DNA of 35,402 nucleotides from CAZGTQ01 sp964528575 (GCA_964528575.1 CAZGTQ010000074.1:1-35402), one strand, 5' to 3'; shown: positions 8,533 to 21,042, counted from the stretch's first letter. Notes: generated by a model from the sequence alone, not told the origin. Numbers and translations are program-made.

Positions 8533-9488
8533 GCGACGTCCCGCTCGGTCCGCACGCGCCCGAGACGGGCTGGCCGCGCCGCGTGCTCGGGCCGCTGCAC
8601 TTCTCGGGCGTGTTGTGGTACCGGCTGCACCTCTTCCTGGCGCGCCTGCCGGACCCGCTCCTCGCGCCGCTGACGCGCTTCGGCTCGTTGGTGTCCTACG
8701 TCGCGCTCGCCAACGTGCGCCGGGCCGTCGGCGCGAACCTGACGCTCGTGCACGGTCCGATGAGCGCGTGGACGCGCTCTTGGCGCGCGTATCGCACCAT
8801 GCATGTGTTCGCGTGGTGCCTGACCGAGCGCTATCGGCAGTTCGTGCCCGGCAAGCGGCCGCGCCTGGTCGTCGAGAACCCCGAGCGCTACGTCGAGGCG
8901 CGCGCGCTGGGCCGGGGACTCGTGCTCGCGACGTCGCACGTCGGCAATTGGGAGGCGGGCTCGACGGCGCCGCTCGACCAAGACGGGGAGGCGCGCGTGC
9001 ACGTCGTGCGCGAGGCGGAGCTCGACCCGCGCGCGCAGACCTTCGTCGCGGAGCTGCTCGACGAGCTCGGCGGAGCGAAATACGAGACGCACTTCGCGGG
9101 CGCGGACCAGCGGCTCGGCGTGGAGTTGCTCGGCGCGCTGCGCCGCGGAGAGATCGTCGCGCTGCAAGTCGATCGGCCGCGCGCGGGCGGCAAGACGTTG
9201 CCCGTGCATCTGTTCGGCAGCGACTACGATCTGCCGCACGGCCCGGTCGCCCTCGCGCGCGTCTCGGGCGCGCCGCTGCTGCCCGCCTTCACGTTCCGCG
9301 AGGGCCGCGGTTGCTACCGCATCGTCTTCCGCGAGCCCGTGCTCGTCGCGCGCACCGCCGACCGCGACGCGGACCACCGCGCGGCGGCGCTGGAGCTCGC
9401 GCGTTCGATCGAGTGGGCGATCCGCGCAGCGCCCGAGCAGTGGTTCTGCTTCCGCGACATCACGCGCGGGCGCCGGCGCGGAGCGTGA
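8529..9488 (+). CDS. LpxL/HtrB-like lysophospholipid acyltransferase
   Basis: 319 residues, GTG start inside the glycosyltransferase stop (GTGA). The acyltransferase HX4(D/E) motif is SHVGNWEAG near residue 138, followed by blocks LQVDRPRAGGKTLPVHLFG and LARVSGAPLLPAF, which match LpxL/HtrB-type and xanthomonadin-locus acyltransferases. A hydrophobic stretch near the N-terminus (LWYRLHLFLARLPDPLLAPL) may lie at the membrane. Length is as expected for the family. It is the last gene of the ACP operon and probably esterifies the polyene acyl chain to the glycolipid head group. Its 3' end overlaps the convergent dehydratase gene by 29 bp. Confidence 0.85.
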   Translation: MSDVPLGPHAPETGWPRRVLGPLHFSGVLWYRLHLFLARLPDPLLAPLTRFGSLVSYVALANVRRAVGANLTLVHGPMSAWTRSWRAYRTMHVFAWCLTERYRQFVPGKRPRLVVENPERYVEARALGRGLVLATSHVGNWEAGSTAPLDQDGEARVHVVREAELDPRAQTFVAELLDELGGAKYETHFAGADQRLGVELLGALRRGEIVALQVDRPRAGGKTLPVHLFGSDYDLPHGPVALARVSGAPLLPAFTFREGRGCYRIVFREPVLVARTADRDADHRAAALELARSIEWAIRAAPEQWFCFRDITRGRRRGA

Positions 9489-10302
9489 GCGCGCCCGCCG
9501 CGAGCGCCCATCCGTCGAGCGCGACGTCGAAGCGCGCGATCAGGAGCGCCTCGTTGGCGGTCTCGCGCCGCACGCGCACGTGGTAGCGCTCGTCCGCGGG
9601 GAGCTCGGCCGCGAAGAGGCGCGCGTCGCGCACCGACACGAGCATCGCCGCGGGCGCCGAGCCGTCGTCGCCGTCGGTGCGCTCGTCGAGCGCGCCCGCG
9701 GCCTGCGCCGCCATCTCGATCGCGAGCAGCGCCGGAACGCTCGCGCCGCGGCGGAACGGCGAGCGCGCCGGGATCTTGGCGCGGCACAGCGCGCCCGCGT
9801 CGTCGCGCTCGAGAACGCATTCCAAGAGCCGTGCAGCCTCGCCGTGGGGGAGCGAGGGCACCTCGATCGGCTCGCGCTCTTCGAGCTCCGCGCCCGCCGT
9901 CGCGATCGGGTGTGCGCCGCTCTCCACGCCGGCCATGCGCACAGCGCCCTCCACGCCGGCCATGCGTACAGCGCCGTCCGCGACCGGACGCTCGGCGCGC
10001 GTCGCGCGGAACACGAGTCGGCGCTCGTCCCCGGGCGTGTCGAGCGGCGCGAGGTGGACGTCGAGGCGGTCGCCCGGCAGCACCGGGGCGCGGAAGCGCG
10101 CGCGATCGACCGTGGCGAGCCGGGGAGCGTCGGGCGCGAGCGAGCGCGCGAGCGTGGCGATCAGCTCGAGCTGCGCGACGGCGGGGAGGATCGCCCAGCC
10201 GTCGAAGTGCCCGTCGAAGAGCGGGCTCTCCACGGGCACGTGCACCGCGAACGAGACCCCGTCGGCACGCCGGTGCGGAGCGCCGATCTGCAGGCCGCTC
10301 AC
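9460..10302 (-). CDS. Fused double-hotdog dehydratase (ApeI-like + ApeP-like)
   Basis: 280 residues. The N-terminal half has the FabA/FabZ-type active-site segment DGHFDGWAILPAVAQLELI, with His32 as candidate catalytic residue and the Pro40 turn before the hot-dog helix. The C-terminal half (about 148-280) resembles the ApeP family: LPHGEAARLLECVL, then SPFRRGASVPALLAIEMAAQ. APE systems use an ApeI:ApeP heterocomplex to dehydrate the beta-hydroxyacyl chain; here the partners are one polypeptide. The linker (about 110-145) contains a duplicated nine-residue unit GAVRMAGVE. GTG start overlaps the stop of the halogenase-like gene (GTGA). The ApeP assignment is by pattern; a second ApeI-like half is the alternative. 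Confidence 0.82.
   Translation of the reverse strand: MSGLQIGAPHRRADGVSFAVHVPVESPLFDGHFDGWAILPAVAQLELIATLARSLAPDAPRLATVDRARFRAPVLPGDRLDVHLAPLDTPGDERRLVFRATRAERPVADGAVRMAGVEGAVRMAGVESGAHPIATAGAELEEREPIEVPSLPHGEAARLLECVLERDDAGALCRAKIPARSPFRRGASVPALLAIEMAAQAAGALDERTDGDDGSAPAAMLVSVRDARLFAAELPADERYHVRVRRETANEALLIARFDVALDGWALAAGALTLRAGARA
9922..9975. repeat. 27-bp tandem duplication inside the dehydratase linker
   Basis: Units 9922-9948 and 9949-9975 differ by one base (C versus T). The unit is nine codons, so the duplication is in frame and repeats the peptide GAVRMAGVE in the linker between the two hotdog domains. Confidence 0.92.
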
Positions 10303-11867
10303 CCGCGCTCCTGGCCGAACGCACTGGCCGGGCGTGCCGCGCTCGCGGGCGCCGCGCGCGCTCCGAACAGCCGCTCGCGGATCTCGCGCAGCTCCGCCCG
10401 CAGCCACAGCGCGAGCCCGCGCCGGTGCGACCGGCTGAACGTGAGCGACGCGTCGCCGAACCCGCGGACGGCGAACGGCGTCCCCGCATTGCGGCGTCCG
10501 TCCGTGCCGCGCGCGCGCCGGCTGCGCGCCAGGCTCACCATCCTGCGCCGCTGGAAGCGCATCGACGCGTGCGCGAGGTCCGCGCGCCAGTCGTCGAGCC
10601 CGAGCACCGGCAGGTGGAGCGCGTCGGCGTCGGCGTACACCGGGTGGACGACGCCGAGGTAGTACATCGCCGTGTCGAGCATGAACGACGCGGCGACGAG
10701 ATCCGCCTCGCCGAACAGCTCGTACTTGTCTTCGTACAGCGCTTGGAAGCTGCGCTCGTACGAGCGCAGGAAGCGCTCGTCGTGCTGCGCGACCGCGCGC
10801 TCCAGCTCGTCGGGCTCGAGCCGGCCGCACAGGTCGTCGGCGACGAGGCGCGCCGTCGCGTACGCCGAGATCGAGCAGTGGTCGAGGCCCGGGCTGTAGT
10901 ACGGGTCGAGGAAGCTCGCCGCGTCCCCGACCAGCGCCCAACCGACGCCGGCATAGCGCGTCGTGCAGTAGGCGAGGTGACGGCGCGTGCGGAAGTCGGT
11001 CTCGTCGAGCCGCGCGCCCTCGAGCAGCTCGCGCAGCCCGTCCTGCGAGCGCAGGAAGCGTTCGAAGCGCTCGCGCGGATCGGCGGGCGTCGCGCTCCCG
11101 AGCGGCTGGGCGAACCGCTCGTCCCAGACGACGCCGACGCTCGTCTCGCCGCCGGCGAGCGGGATCAGCCAGCACCACCAGCCGTGTCCGCAGAAGTGAT
11201 TCGTGCACAGGCGGCGCGACGCGGGGATCGAGCGCAGGCCCGCCGCCGGTCCGCGCGCGCCGTCGAGGTCGGCGACGCCGTGCCAGCGCCCCCACGCTGC
11301 GGACGTCGGGTGTGCGTCGTTGCGGCGCAGCAGCTTCAGCTTGCGCGCGAGGAACGCGCGCCGTCCGCTCGCGTCGACGACCCAGCGCGCACGCAACTCG
11401 CGCCGCCGCCCGTCGTGCTCGACGACGACGGTGCTCGCCGGCCGGCCGAGATCGACCGACACGACGCGCGCCGGCCGCAGGAGCTCCGTGCCCTCGCGGG
11501 CGGCGAGCGCGAGCAGCGACTCGTCGAGGTCCGCGCGGTCGAGCTGGAAGCTCGGCAGCGACGGGACGAGGTCGGCGCCGACCTCGGTCATCTCGTCGAG
11601 GCGCCGGCCGCGTCCGTCGGTGAACCAGTAGCGCAGGCCGTGCTTGGGGAGCTGCTCGCGCGCCAGTAGGTCGTGCAGCCGGAGCACGTGCGCGAGGAAG
11701 AACGCGGAGATCTCGACGGTCGCCTCGCCGACCTTGCGGTCGAAGCGCTCGGCGTCCTCGACGATGGTGACGCTCGCCTCCGGCATGCGCCGGCGCAAGA
11801 GGAGCGCGGTCGCGCTGCCGGAGAACGCGCCGCCGATCACGACGACGTCGCGACGTTCCGCGCTCAC
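10299..11867 (-). CDS. Flavin-dependent halogenase-like FAD oxidoreductase
   Basis: 522 residues. The Rossmann dinucleotide motif is VVVIGGAFSGS (10-18), followed by KVGEATVE, and the second FAD motif is GDAASFLDPYYSPGLDH (314-330). Features of flavin-dependent halogenases are present: the WxWxIP block as WCWLIP (231-236), and Lys75 in LPKHGLRYWF at the place of the catalytic Lys that forms the halogenating species. GTG start overlaps the stop of the membrane-protein gene (GTGA). Xanthomonadins are brominated aryl polyenes and their loci carry a halogenase-like gene, so halogenation of the aryl end is a fair guess. Alternatives are a hydroxylase or a desaturase-type flavoprotein of the same superfamily, and activity would need a flavin reductase not seen here. 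Confidence 0.82.
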   Translation of the reverse strand: MSAERRDVVVIGGAFSGSATALLLRRRMPEASVTIVEDAERFDRKVGEATVEISAFFLAHVLRLHDLLAREQLPKHGLRYWFTDGRGRRLDEMTEVGADLVPSLPSFQLDRADLDESLLALAAREGTELLRPARVVSVDLGRPASTVVVEHDGRRRELRARWVVDASGRRAFLARKLKLLRRNDAHPTSAAWGRWHGVADLDGARGPAAGLRSIPASRRLCTNHFCGHGWWCWLIPLAGGETSVGVVWDERFAQPLGSATPADPRERFERFLRSQDGLRELLEGARLDETDFRTRRHLAYCTTRYAGVGWALVGDAASFLDPYYSPGLDHCSISAYATARLVADDLCGRLEPDELERAVAQHDERFLRSYERSFQALYEDKYELFGEADLVAASFMLDTAMYYLGVVHPVYADADALHLPVLGLDDWRADLAHASMRFQRRRMVSLARSRRARGTDGRRNAGTPFAVRGFGDASLTFSRSHRRGLALWLRAELREIRERLFGARAAPASAARPASAFGQERG

Positions 11868-12502
11868 GGCTCGACCGCTCCCGCGCTCTCGGCCGCGCGC
11901 GGCACGGCGAGCGGAGCGGTGCGCGCCAGCCGCGCGCGCGCGACGCGCTCCGCGACGAAGAGGGCTCCCATGAAGACGTACGCCACGCCGCCAGTGTAGG
12001 CGGCCCACCAGGCGATCGGGGAGTGCCAGGCGAGCGCGGCCGCGACCGCGGTGTTGAGCGCGAGGAAAACGGTCCAAGCGCGCGTGAAGCGCCGGCAGTG
12101 GCGCACCGTCGCGGGCGCGAGGTCCGCGCCCGGCGTCAGCCGCTCGCCGGCGACGCGCGCGAAGCGCTCGATCATCGGCACCTGGCCGGGCCGCAGGCTC
12201 GTCGCGAAGGCGACGAGGACGGTCGCGCTGACGAGCGCGGGCGTCGTCAGCAGGTAGCGCTCGTCGTCGGCGAGCGCGGTCAGGGCGGCGAGCAGTGCGG
12301 CGGGGACGAAGGGCGCGCAGGCGGAGAGCCGCTCGCCCGGCGCGGCCGCGCGAGCCCGCAGCGCGGCGCCGAGCGCGAGCGCGCCGAGCGCCGGCCAGGC
12401 GAGGCCGCGCGCGCCGCCCCAGCGAACGAGCGCGAGCGCTGCGAGCGGAGCCGCCGCGATGGCGAGCGCACGCAGCGCTCCGCTTGCTCGTCCGCCGCCC
12501 AA
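11864..12502 (-). CDS. COG4648-like integral membrane protein of polyene loci
   Basis: 212 residues with about five hydrophobic helices: ALAIAAAPLAALALV, LAWPALGALALGAAL, FVPAALLAALTALA, TVFLALNTAVAAALAWH, and AYTGGVAYVFMGALFV. The block PMIERFARVAGERLTPG followed by VRHCRRFTRAWTVFLALN is characteristic of the COG4648 membrane proteins found in APE/xanthomonadin clusters, whose function is not settled. First gene of the leftward operon that continues with the halogenase-like and dehydratase genes (4-nt overlaps). The start is uncertain: TTG at 12502 is the first available codon in my reading, and the frame is open further upstream. Confidence 0.75.
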   Translation of the reverse strand: MGGGRASGALRALAIAAAPLAALALVRWGGARGLAWPALGALALGAALRARAAAPGERLSACAPFVPAALLAALTALADDERYLLTTPALVSATVLVAFATSLRPGQVPMIERFARVAGERLTPGADLAPATVRHCRRFTRAWTVFLALNTAVAAALAWHSPIAWWAAYTGGVAYVFMGALFVAERVARARLARTAPLAVPRAAESAGAVEP

Positions 12503-12539
12503 GGTGCGCGGAGGGTAGCAGAACGGCGCGCGCGAACGA

Positions 12540-12574
12540 GAGCGGGGCCCGCCGGTGGACGGCGGGCCCCGCTC
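12540..12574 (-). terminator. Perfect 15-bp GC hairpin after the FG-GAP gene
   Basis: Arms 12540-12554 and 12560-12574 pair without mismatch around a 5-nt loop. It lies about 60 nt past the stop of the FG-GAP gene and before the COG4648-like gene, so it separates the two leftward transcription units. There is no U-tract, as is usual in such GC-rich genomes, so termination is inferred from position and stem strength. Confidence 0.72.
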
Positions 12575-12636
12575 GAGGCGGACGGCTCAGCGACGAGCCT
12601 CTTCGACCAGACGGCCGGGCGTGAGCCGTGCGACCG

Positions 12637-14133
12637 TCAGGAGATCACGATCGGCAGCGCGCCGGAGATCGCGGTGATCGCGGGAACCGGGCCGCTCACG
12701 TCGAACGTCAGGAACGCGCTGAACATCGAGAAGCCGATCAGCGCCGGGTTGTTCGGCAGGACGATGAGCACGTCCGCGCTGCCCGCCGCGTCGAGGAAGC
12801 CGACGTTGTTCACGAACACCCCGTTGCCGCTCGTGATCGACAGGAAGAAGAGCGCGTCCGCCGTCAGCGGGACGAGGCCTTGGGGCAGCGGGATGCCGGG
12901 CGAGGACGTCTGCGAGAACGCCGCGAGGTAGCCCTGGCCGGCGAACGTGGGCGCGGACAGCCGCAAGATCCCCGTCTGGCCGATCACAGCCGGCGTCACG
13001 AGCGACTGCGAGAGGCCCGCGCCGTTCTGGTTCACGAGGATGTAGACGTTGTTGGAGTCGCGGCACGCGATCGAGAGGTCGCTGCCGCCGTCGCCGGTCA
13101 GGTCGCCGGCGGACACGTCCTCGGGGGTCGTGCCGACCGCGATGTTCGCGACCTCGCTCAGGTTGCCCGCGCCGTCGTTCGCGAGGAGCGACACGTCGTT
13201 CGAGCTCTCCTTCGTGCACGCGACGTCGAGATCGCCGTCGCCGTCGAGATCGGCGGCGACGACGTGCGATGCATCGGCGCCGGTGACGAGGAACGACTGG
13301 ACCGGCCCGAACGTGCCCGTGCCGCCGTTGCGGTACAGGCCGACCGCGTTGAAGAAGTCGTCGGACACCGCAGCGAGGATGTCGGCGTCGCCGTCCCCGT
13401 CGATGTCGGCCGTGTCGATGCCCTCGGGGCGCGTCGACGGCGGCACGGGCAGGCTCGCGGCGAGCGTGAACGCGCCGTTCGCGAACAGGAGCACGTCGAC
13501 GCGGCGCGCGTCGTGCGCGGACACCGCCGCGTCGAGGTCGCCGTCCCCGTCGAAGTCGGCGAGCGACACGTCGCGCGGCTCGGCGCCCACCGTCGTCGAC
13601 GCGCTCGTGAACGAGCCGAGTCCGCCGTTCAGGAGCAGCGTCACGCTGTTCCCGTCGCGGTTGGCGGTCACGAGGTCGATGTCGCCGTCGCCGTCGACGT
13701 CGCCCGCGTCCAGGCCGCGCGTGCCGGCGCCGGCCGGGAAGGACGCGCCGAGCTGGAACGTGCCCGCGACGTTCGTGACGATCCGCACGCTCGACGTGTT
13801 GTCGAGCGCGATCGCGAGGTCGGTGTCGCCGTCGCCGTCGAAGTCGCCGCTGGCGATCTCCTGGGCGCTCGTGTTCGCGCCGAGCAGGACCGTCTGCGCG
13901 AGAGCGAGGTTGCCCGCGCCGCCGTTCAGGCGGATCTCGAGGCGGTCGGGCTGGTCGGCGGTCAGGACGTGGTCGTTGTCGCCGTCGCCGTCGACGTCGA
14001 CGATCAGGGTCGCGCTCGGACGCAGCGCGGCGGGGATCGTCGTCGGGGGGTCGAACGCGATCTGGGCCGAGGCTGCGGAGGCGAGCGCGGCGCAGACGAA
14101 GGGAATGAACGGGAGTTTCGAGAGCTGGGACAT
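12637..14133 (-). CDS. Secreted FG-GAP/VCBS repeat protein
   Basis: 498 residues. The ATG at 14133 is chosen over upstream in-frame codons because it follows GAGGAG by 5 nt and opens a clear signal peptide (MSQLSKLPFIPFVCAALASAASAQ, cleaved after ASA). Seven DxDGDG-type calcium-binding loops follow at intervals of about 50-60 residues: VDVDGDGDND, GDFDGDGDTD, GDVDGDGDID, ADFDGDGDLD, ADIDGDGDAD, ADLDGDGDLD and the divergent GDLTGDGGSD. Together they would form a seven-bladed integrin-like propeller. The last roughly 90 residues are a beta-rich domain ending in ISGALPIVIS. A sigma-54-type promoter and paired enhancer-like palindromes precede the gene, so it is probably controlled by the adjacent regulator. 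The ligand or partner is unknown. Confidence 0.9.
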   Translation of the reverse strand: MSQLSKLPFIPFVCAALASAASAQIAFDPPTTIPAALRPSATLIVDVDGDGDNDHVLTADQPDRLEIRLNGGAGNLALAQTVLLGANTSAQEIASGDFDGDGDTDLAIALDNTSSVRIVTNVAGTFQLGASFPAGAGTRGLDAGDVDGDGDIDLVTANRDGNSVTLLLNGGLGSFTSASTTVGAEPRDVSLADFDGDGDLDAAVSAHDARRVDVLLFANGAFTLAASLPVPPSTRPEGIDTADIDGDGDADILAAVSDDFFNAVGLYRNGGTGTFGPVQSFLVTGADASHVVAADLDGDGDLDVACTKESSNDVSLLANDGAGNLSEVANIAVGTTPEDVSAGDLTGDGGSDLSIACRDSNNVYILVNQNGAGLSQSLVTPAVIGQTGILRLSAPTFAGQGYLAAFSQTSSPGIPLPQGLVPLTADALFFLSITSGNGVFVNNVGFLDAAGSADVLIVLPNNPALIGFSMFSAFLTFDVSGPVPAITAISGALPIVIS

Positions 14134-14174
14134 GAGGTCTCCTCGGAGGGAATGCGTGAGTGGACCCGAGGAGA

Positions 14175-14190
14175 GGCAACGCACGTGCCG
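14175..14190 (-). promoter_or_regulatory. Sigma-54 (-24/-12) promoter of the FG-GAP gene
   Basis: On the minus strand the sequence reads CGGCACGTGCGTTGCC, matching TGGCACGN4TTGCW except at the two outermost positions, with GG and GC exactly 10 nt apart. It predicts transcription from about 14164, a 31-nt leader, and the GAGGAG ribosome site just before the ATG at 14133. Enhancer-like palindromes are centred about 85 and 107 bp upstream of that start. Confidence 0.75.
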
Positions 14191-14241
14191 CCGTCCGAGA
14201 GCGAGTCTGGCGCCCCTACGAAGGCGATTCGGCCGATCTCG

Positions 14242-14278
14242 GTCCACGTCCTGGACGCTGCGCGTCCAGGCGCTGGAC
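14242..14278. promoter_or_regulatory. Paired enhancer-like palindromes GTCCA-N5-TGGAC
   Basis: Two perfect 15-bp copies: GTCCAcgtccTGGAC at 14242-14256 and GTCCAggcgcTGGAC at 14264-14278, centres 22 bp apart (about two helical turns). The same palindrome occurs at 20868-20882. Position relative to the -24/-12 element fits upstream activator sites for a sigma-54 enhancer-binding protein. The inner half-sites also form a 9-bp hairpin (14250-14258 with 14262-14270) 29 nt past the kinase stop, which could double as a terminator for that operon. Confidence 0.72.
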
Positions 14279-14298
14279 GGCCGCGGCGCCGCCGCTCG

Positions 14299-15909
14299 TC
14301 AGCGTGCGCGCGCGCGTACGACGAGCAGCACGCTCAGCGCGACGACCGCGAGCGCCATCAGGTTGACCACGATGCCGGCGCGCGCCGACCGCGACCACTC
14401 GTGCGCGACCGCGTCCTCGACGTGCTGCACGACGGCGAACGAGCCGTCGAGCACCGACGCGTACAGCGCGTCGTAGCGCTGGTCGAGATCGCTGCCCGTC
14501 GCGCCTCCCGCCGCGCCCTCCACCCGGCGCTTCGTCCAGCGCTCGCTCGTGATCGCGAGCAACTCGTCGAGCTGCTCGTCGAGCCCCGCGAGCACGTCCG
14601 TCGCCCCCGGCTCCGCGACCGGCTCGATCCGGCCGAACGGCGCCACCCCGCCCGTCCGGAGCATGCCGACGAGCTCCTGCGCCCACCGCAGGCGCCGATA
14701 GACGTCGTCCTCGAGCGACACGCTCGCGTCGTCGGCGAGCGCCTCCTCGAACCACAGGTGCGCGTCGCCGACCTCGTCGCGGACCTCGAAGCACGCGCGG
14801 ATCGCCGCCGCGCTGTCGGCCCGCAGCGCGCCCGCCCGCAAGTACCAGAACGTGCTCGCGCCGGAGCCGACGACGATCGCGAACACGAGCGCGATCGCGA
14901 GGTAGGCCGCCGTGCGATTGCGCGCGACGAAGCGCTCGAGGCGGTAGGCGGCGCTCGGCGGGTGCGCGCGCACGGTCTCCTCGCGCAACAGCCGCTCGAC
15001 GTCCTCCGCGAGCTCGAGCGCCGAGGGGTAGCGCCGCTCGCGGTCGTGCTCGATCGCCCTGAGCGCGATCCAGTCGAGGTCGCCGCGGACCTGCTTGCGC
15101 AGCGTCGCGACGTCCGTCGCGCGCTTCGCGGCGATCTCGGCGGCGCGCTCCGCCGACTGGGAGAGCTTCGTGCTCGGCCGGCTCGGCTCCTCGTTGCGCA
15201 CCGACTCGACGAACTCCCGCACGGCGGTGCGCGTGAAGCGGCGCTCGTACGCTCGCTCGCCGACGATCAGCTCGAAGAGCATGAGACCGAGCGAGTAGAC
15301 GTCCGAGCGCGTGTCGATGTCCTCCGGCGCGAGCTCGACCTGCTCGGGGCTCATGTACTGCGGCGTGCCGAGGATCTGGCCGGGCTGCGTCAGAACGGAC
15401 TGGTCGGCCGCCTCCGGCTGCATGACCTTCGCGAGCCCGAAGTCGATCACGACCGGTACGTGCTCGCCGTCCTGGTCGTGCACGAGCACGTTGGACGGCT
15501 TGATGTCGCGGTGCAAGATGCCCCGCTGGTGCGCGTGCTGCACGGCACGGCACGTCTTCGCGAAGAGCCCGAGGCGCTCGCGGATCGACAGACGCCGCGC
15601 GTCGCAGTACGTCGTGATCGGCTCGCCGGGCACGTACTCCATCACGATGTAGGGCCGGCCCAGCCGCGTCTCGCCCGCGTCGAAGACGCGCGCGACGTTC
15701 GGATGCTCCATCGCCGCGAGCACGTTGCGCTCGAGCTTGAAGCGCCCGAGCAGCTCGCGCGTGTCCATCCCGAGCCGGATCAGCTTGATCGCGACCTGCC
15801 GCGGCTGCTTCCCGTGAAGATTCTCCGCGAGATAGACCGTCCCGACGGCGCCCTCGCCGAGGACGTCGAGCACCTTGTACGGTCCGATCGAGTCCGGTAC
15901 GTGTCCCAC
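14299..15909 (-). CDS. Membrane-anchored Hanks-type Ser/Thr protein kinase
   Basis: 536 residues, GTG start 4 nt after the stop of the big regulator, so the two form an operon. The kinase domain (about 10-310) is complete: glycine loop GEGAVGTVY, Lys42 in VAIKLI, catalytic HRDIKPSN (Asp135), DFG at 156-158, GTPQYMSPEQ and DVYSLGLMLFEL. A cytoplasmic linker rich in the pattern RGDLDWIALRAIEHDRERRYPSALELAEDVERLL, then a first membrane helix (about 333-357, after RNRT), a 150-residue extracytoplasmic helical segment and a second helix near the C-terminus (about 512-532). This layout is common among planctomycete kinases. It may signal envelope state to the neighbouring regulator; the substrate is inferred only from operon structure. 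Confidence 0.92.
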   Translation of the reverse strand: MGHVPDSIGPYKVLDVLGEGAVGTVYLAENLHGKQPRQVAIKLIRLGMDTRELLGRFKLERNVLAAMEHPNVARVFDAGETRLGRPYIVMEYVPGEPITTYCDARRLSIRERLGLFAKTCRAVQHAHQRGILHRDIKPSNVLVHDQDGEHVPVVIDFGLAKVMQPEAADQSVLTQPGQILGTPQYMSPEQVELAPEDIDTRSDVYSLGLMLFELIVGERAYERRFTRTAVREFVESVRNEEPSRPSTKLSQSAERAAEIAAKRATDVATLRKQVRGDLDWIALRAIEHDRERRYPSALELAEDVERLLREETVRAHPPSAAYRLERFVARNRTAAYLAIALVFAIVVGSGASTFWYLRAGALRADSAAAIRACFEVRDEVGDAHLWFEEALADDASVSLEDDVYRRLRWAQELVGMLRTGGVAPFGRIEPVAEPGATDVLAGLDEQLDELLAITSERWTKRRVEGAAGGATGSDLDQRYDALYASVLDGSFAVVQHVEDAVAHEWSRSARAGIVVNLMALAVVALSVLLVVRARAR

Positions 15910-15913
15910 GGCG

Positions 15914-20830
<4,917 letters not shown>

Positions 20831-20848
20831 CGCGGCGGCAGCATTCTC

Positions 20849-20882
20849 GTCCAGAACACGGATCTCTGTCCAGAATTTGGAC
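20849..20882. promoter_or_regulatory. Enhancer-like palindrome (perfect copy plus degenerate copy)
   Basis: GTCCAgaattTGGAC at 20868-20882 is the same palindrome as the pair at 14242-14278. A second copy at 20849-20863 (GTCCAgaacaCGGAT) keeps one half-site and three of five bases of the other. Centres lie about 111 and 130 bp upstream of the predicted sigma-54 start for the gene at 21090, and about 26-45 bp in front of the regulator's own ATG, so autoregulation is possible. Confidence 0.68.
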
Positions 20883-20959
20883 GAACTCTCCTCGTCCGGT
20901 CGAGAGCGGAAGCGGGCTGGCGGCGCCGTGCGCAGCGTATCGGACTGCGGCGCATTATG

Positions 20960-20975
20960 AGGAACGGGGATTGCA
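20960..20975 (+). promoter_or_regulatory. Sigma-54 (-24/-12) promoter of the secreted-protein gene at 21090
   Basis: AGGAACGGGGATTGCA matches TGGCACGN4TTGCW except at the first base and the C after GG, with GG and GC 10 nt apart. It predicts a start near 20986 and a leader of about 104 nt that contains the direct repeats at 21001-21042. Confidence 0.62.
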
Positions 20976-21000
20976 AGGACATCATCCACGCCCCACGCCC

Positions 21001-21042
21001 TTGCACGCCTTGGACCAAACCCGTTGCACGCCTCGGCCAAAC
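21001..21042 (+). repeat. Near-identical 20/19-bp direct repeats in the 5' leader
   Basis: Copies at 21001-21020 (TTGCACGCCTTGGACCAAAC) and 21024-21042 (TTGCACGCCTCGGCCAAAC) are separated by 3 nt. They lie 48-89 nt before the ATG at 21090, downstream of the predicted sigma-54 start. They could be a regulator-binding pair or a leader RNA element. Confidence 0.65.

Noticed and set aside
14250..14270. 9-bp hairpin read only as a terminator of the kinase gene
   Set aside because: It is formed by half-sites of the two palindromes at 14242-14278, which recur at 20868, so a regulatory reading explains more; termination remains possible as a second role.
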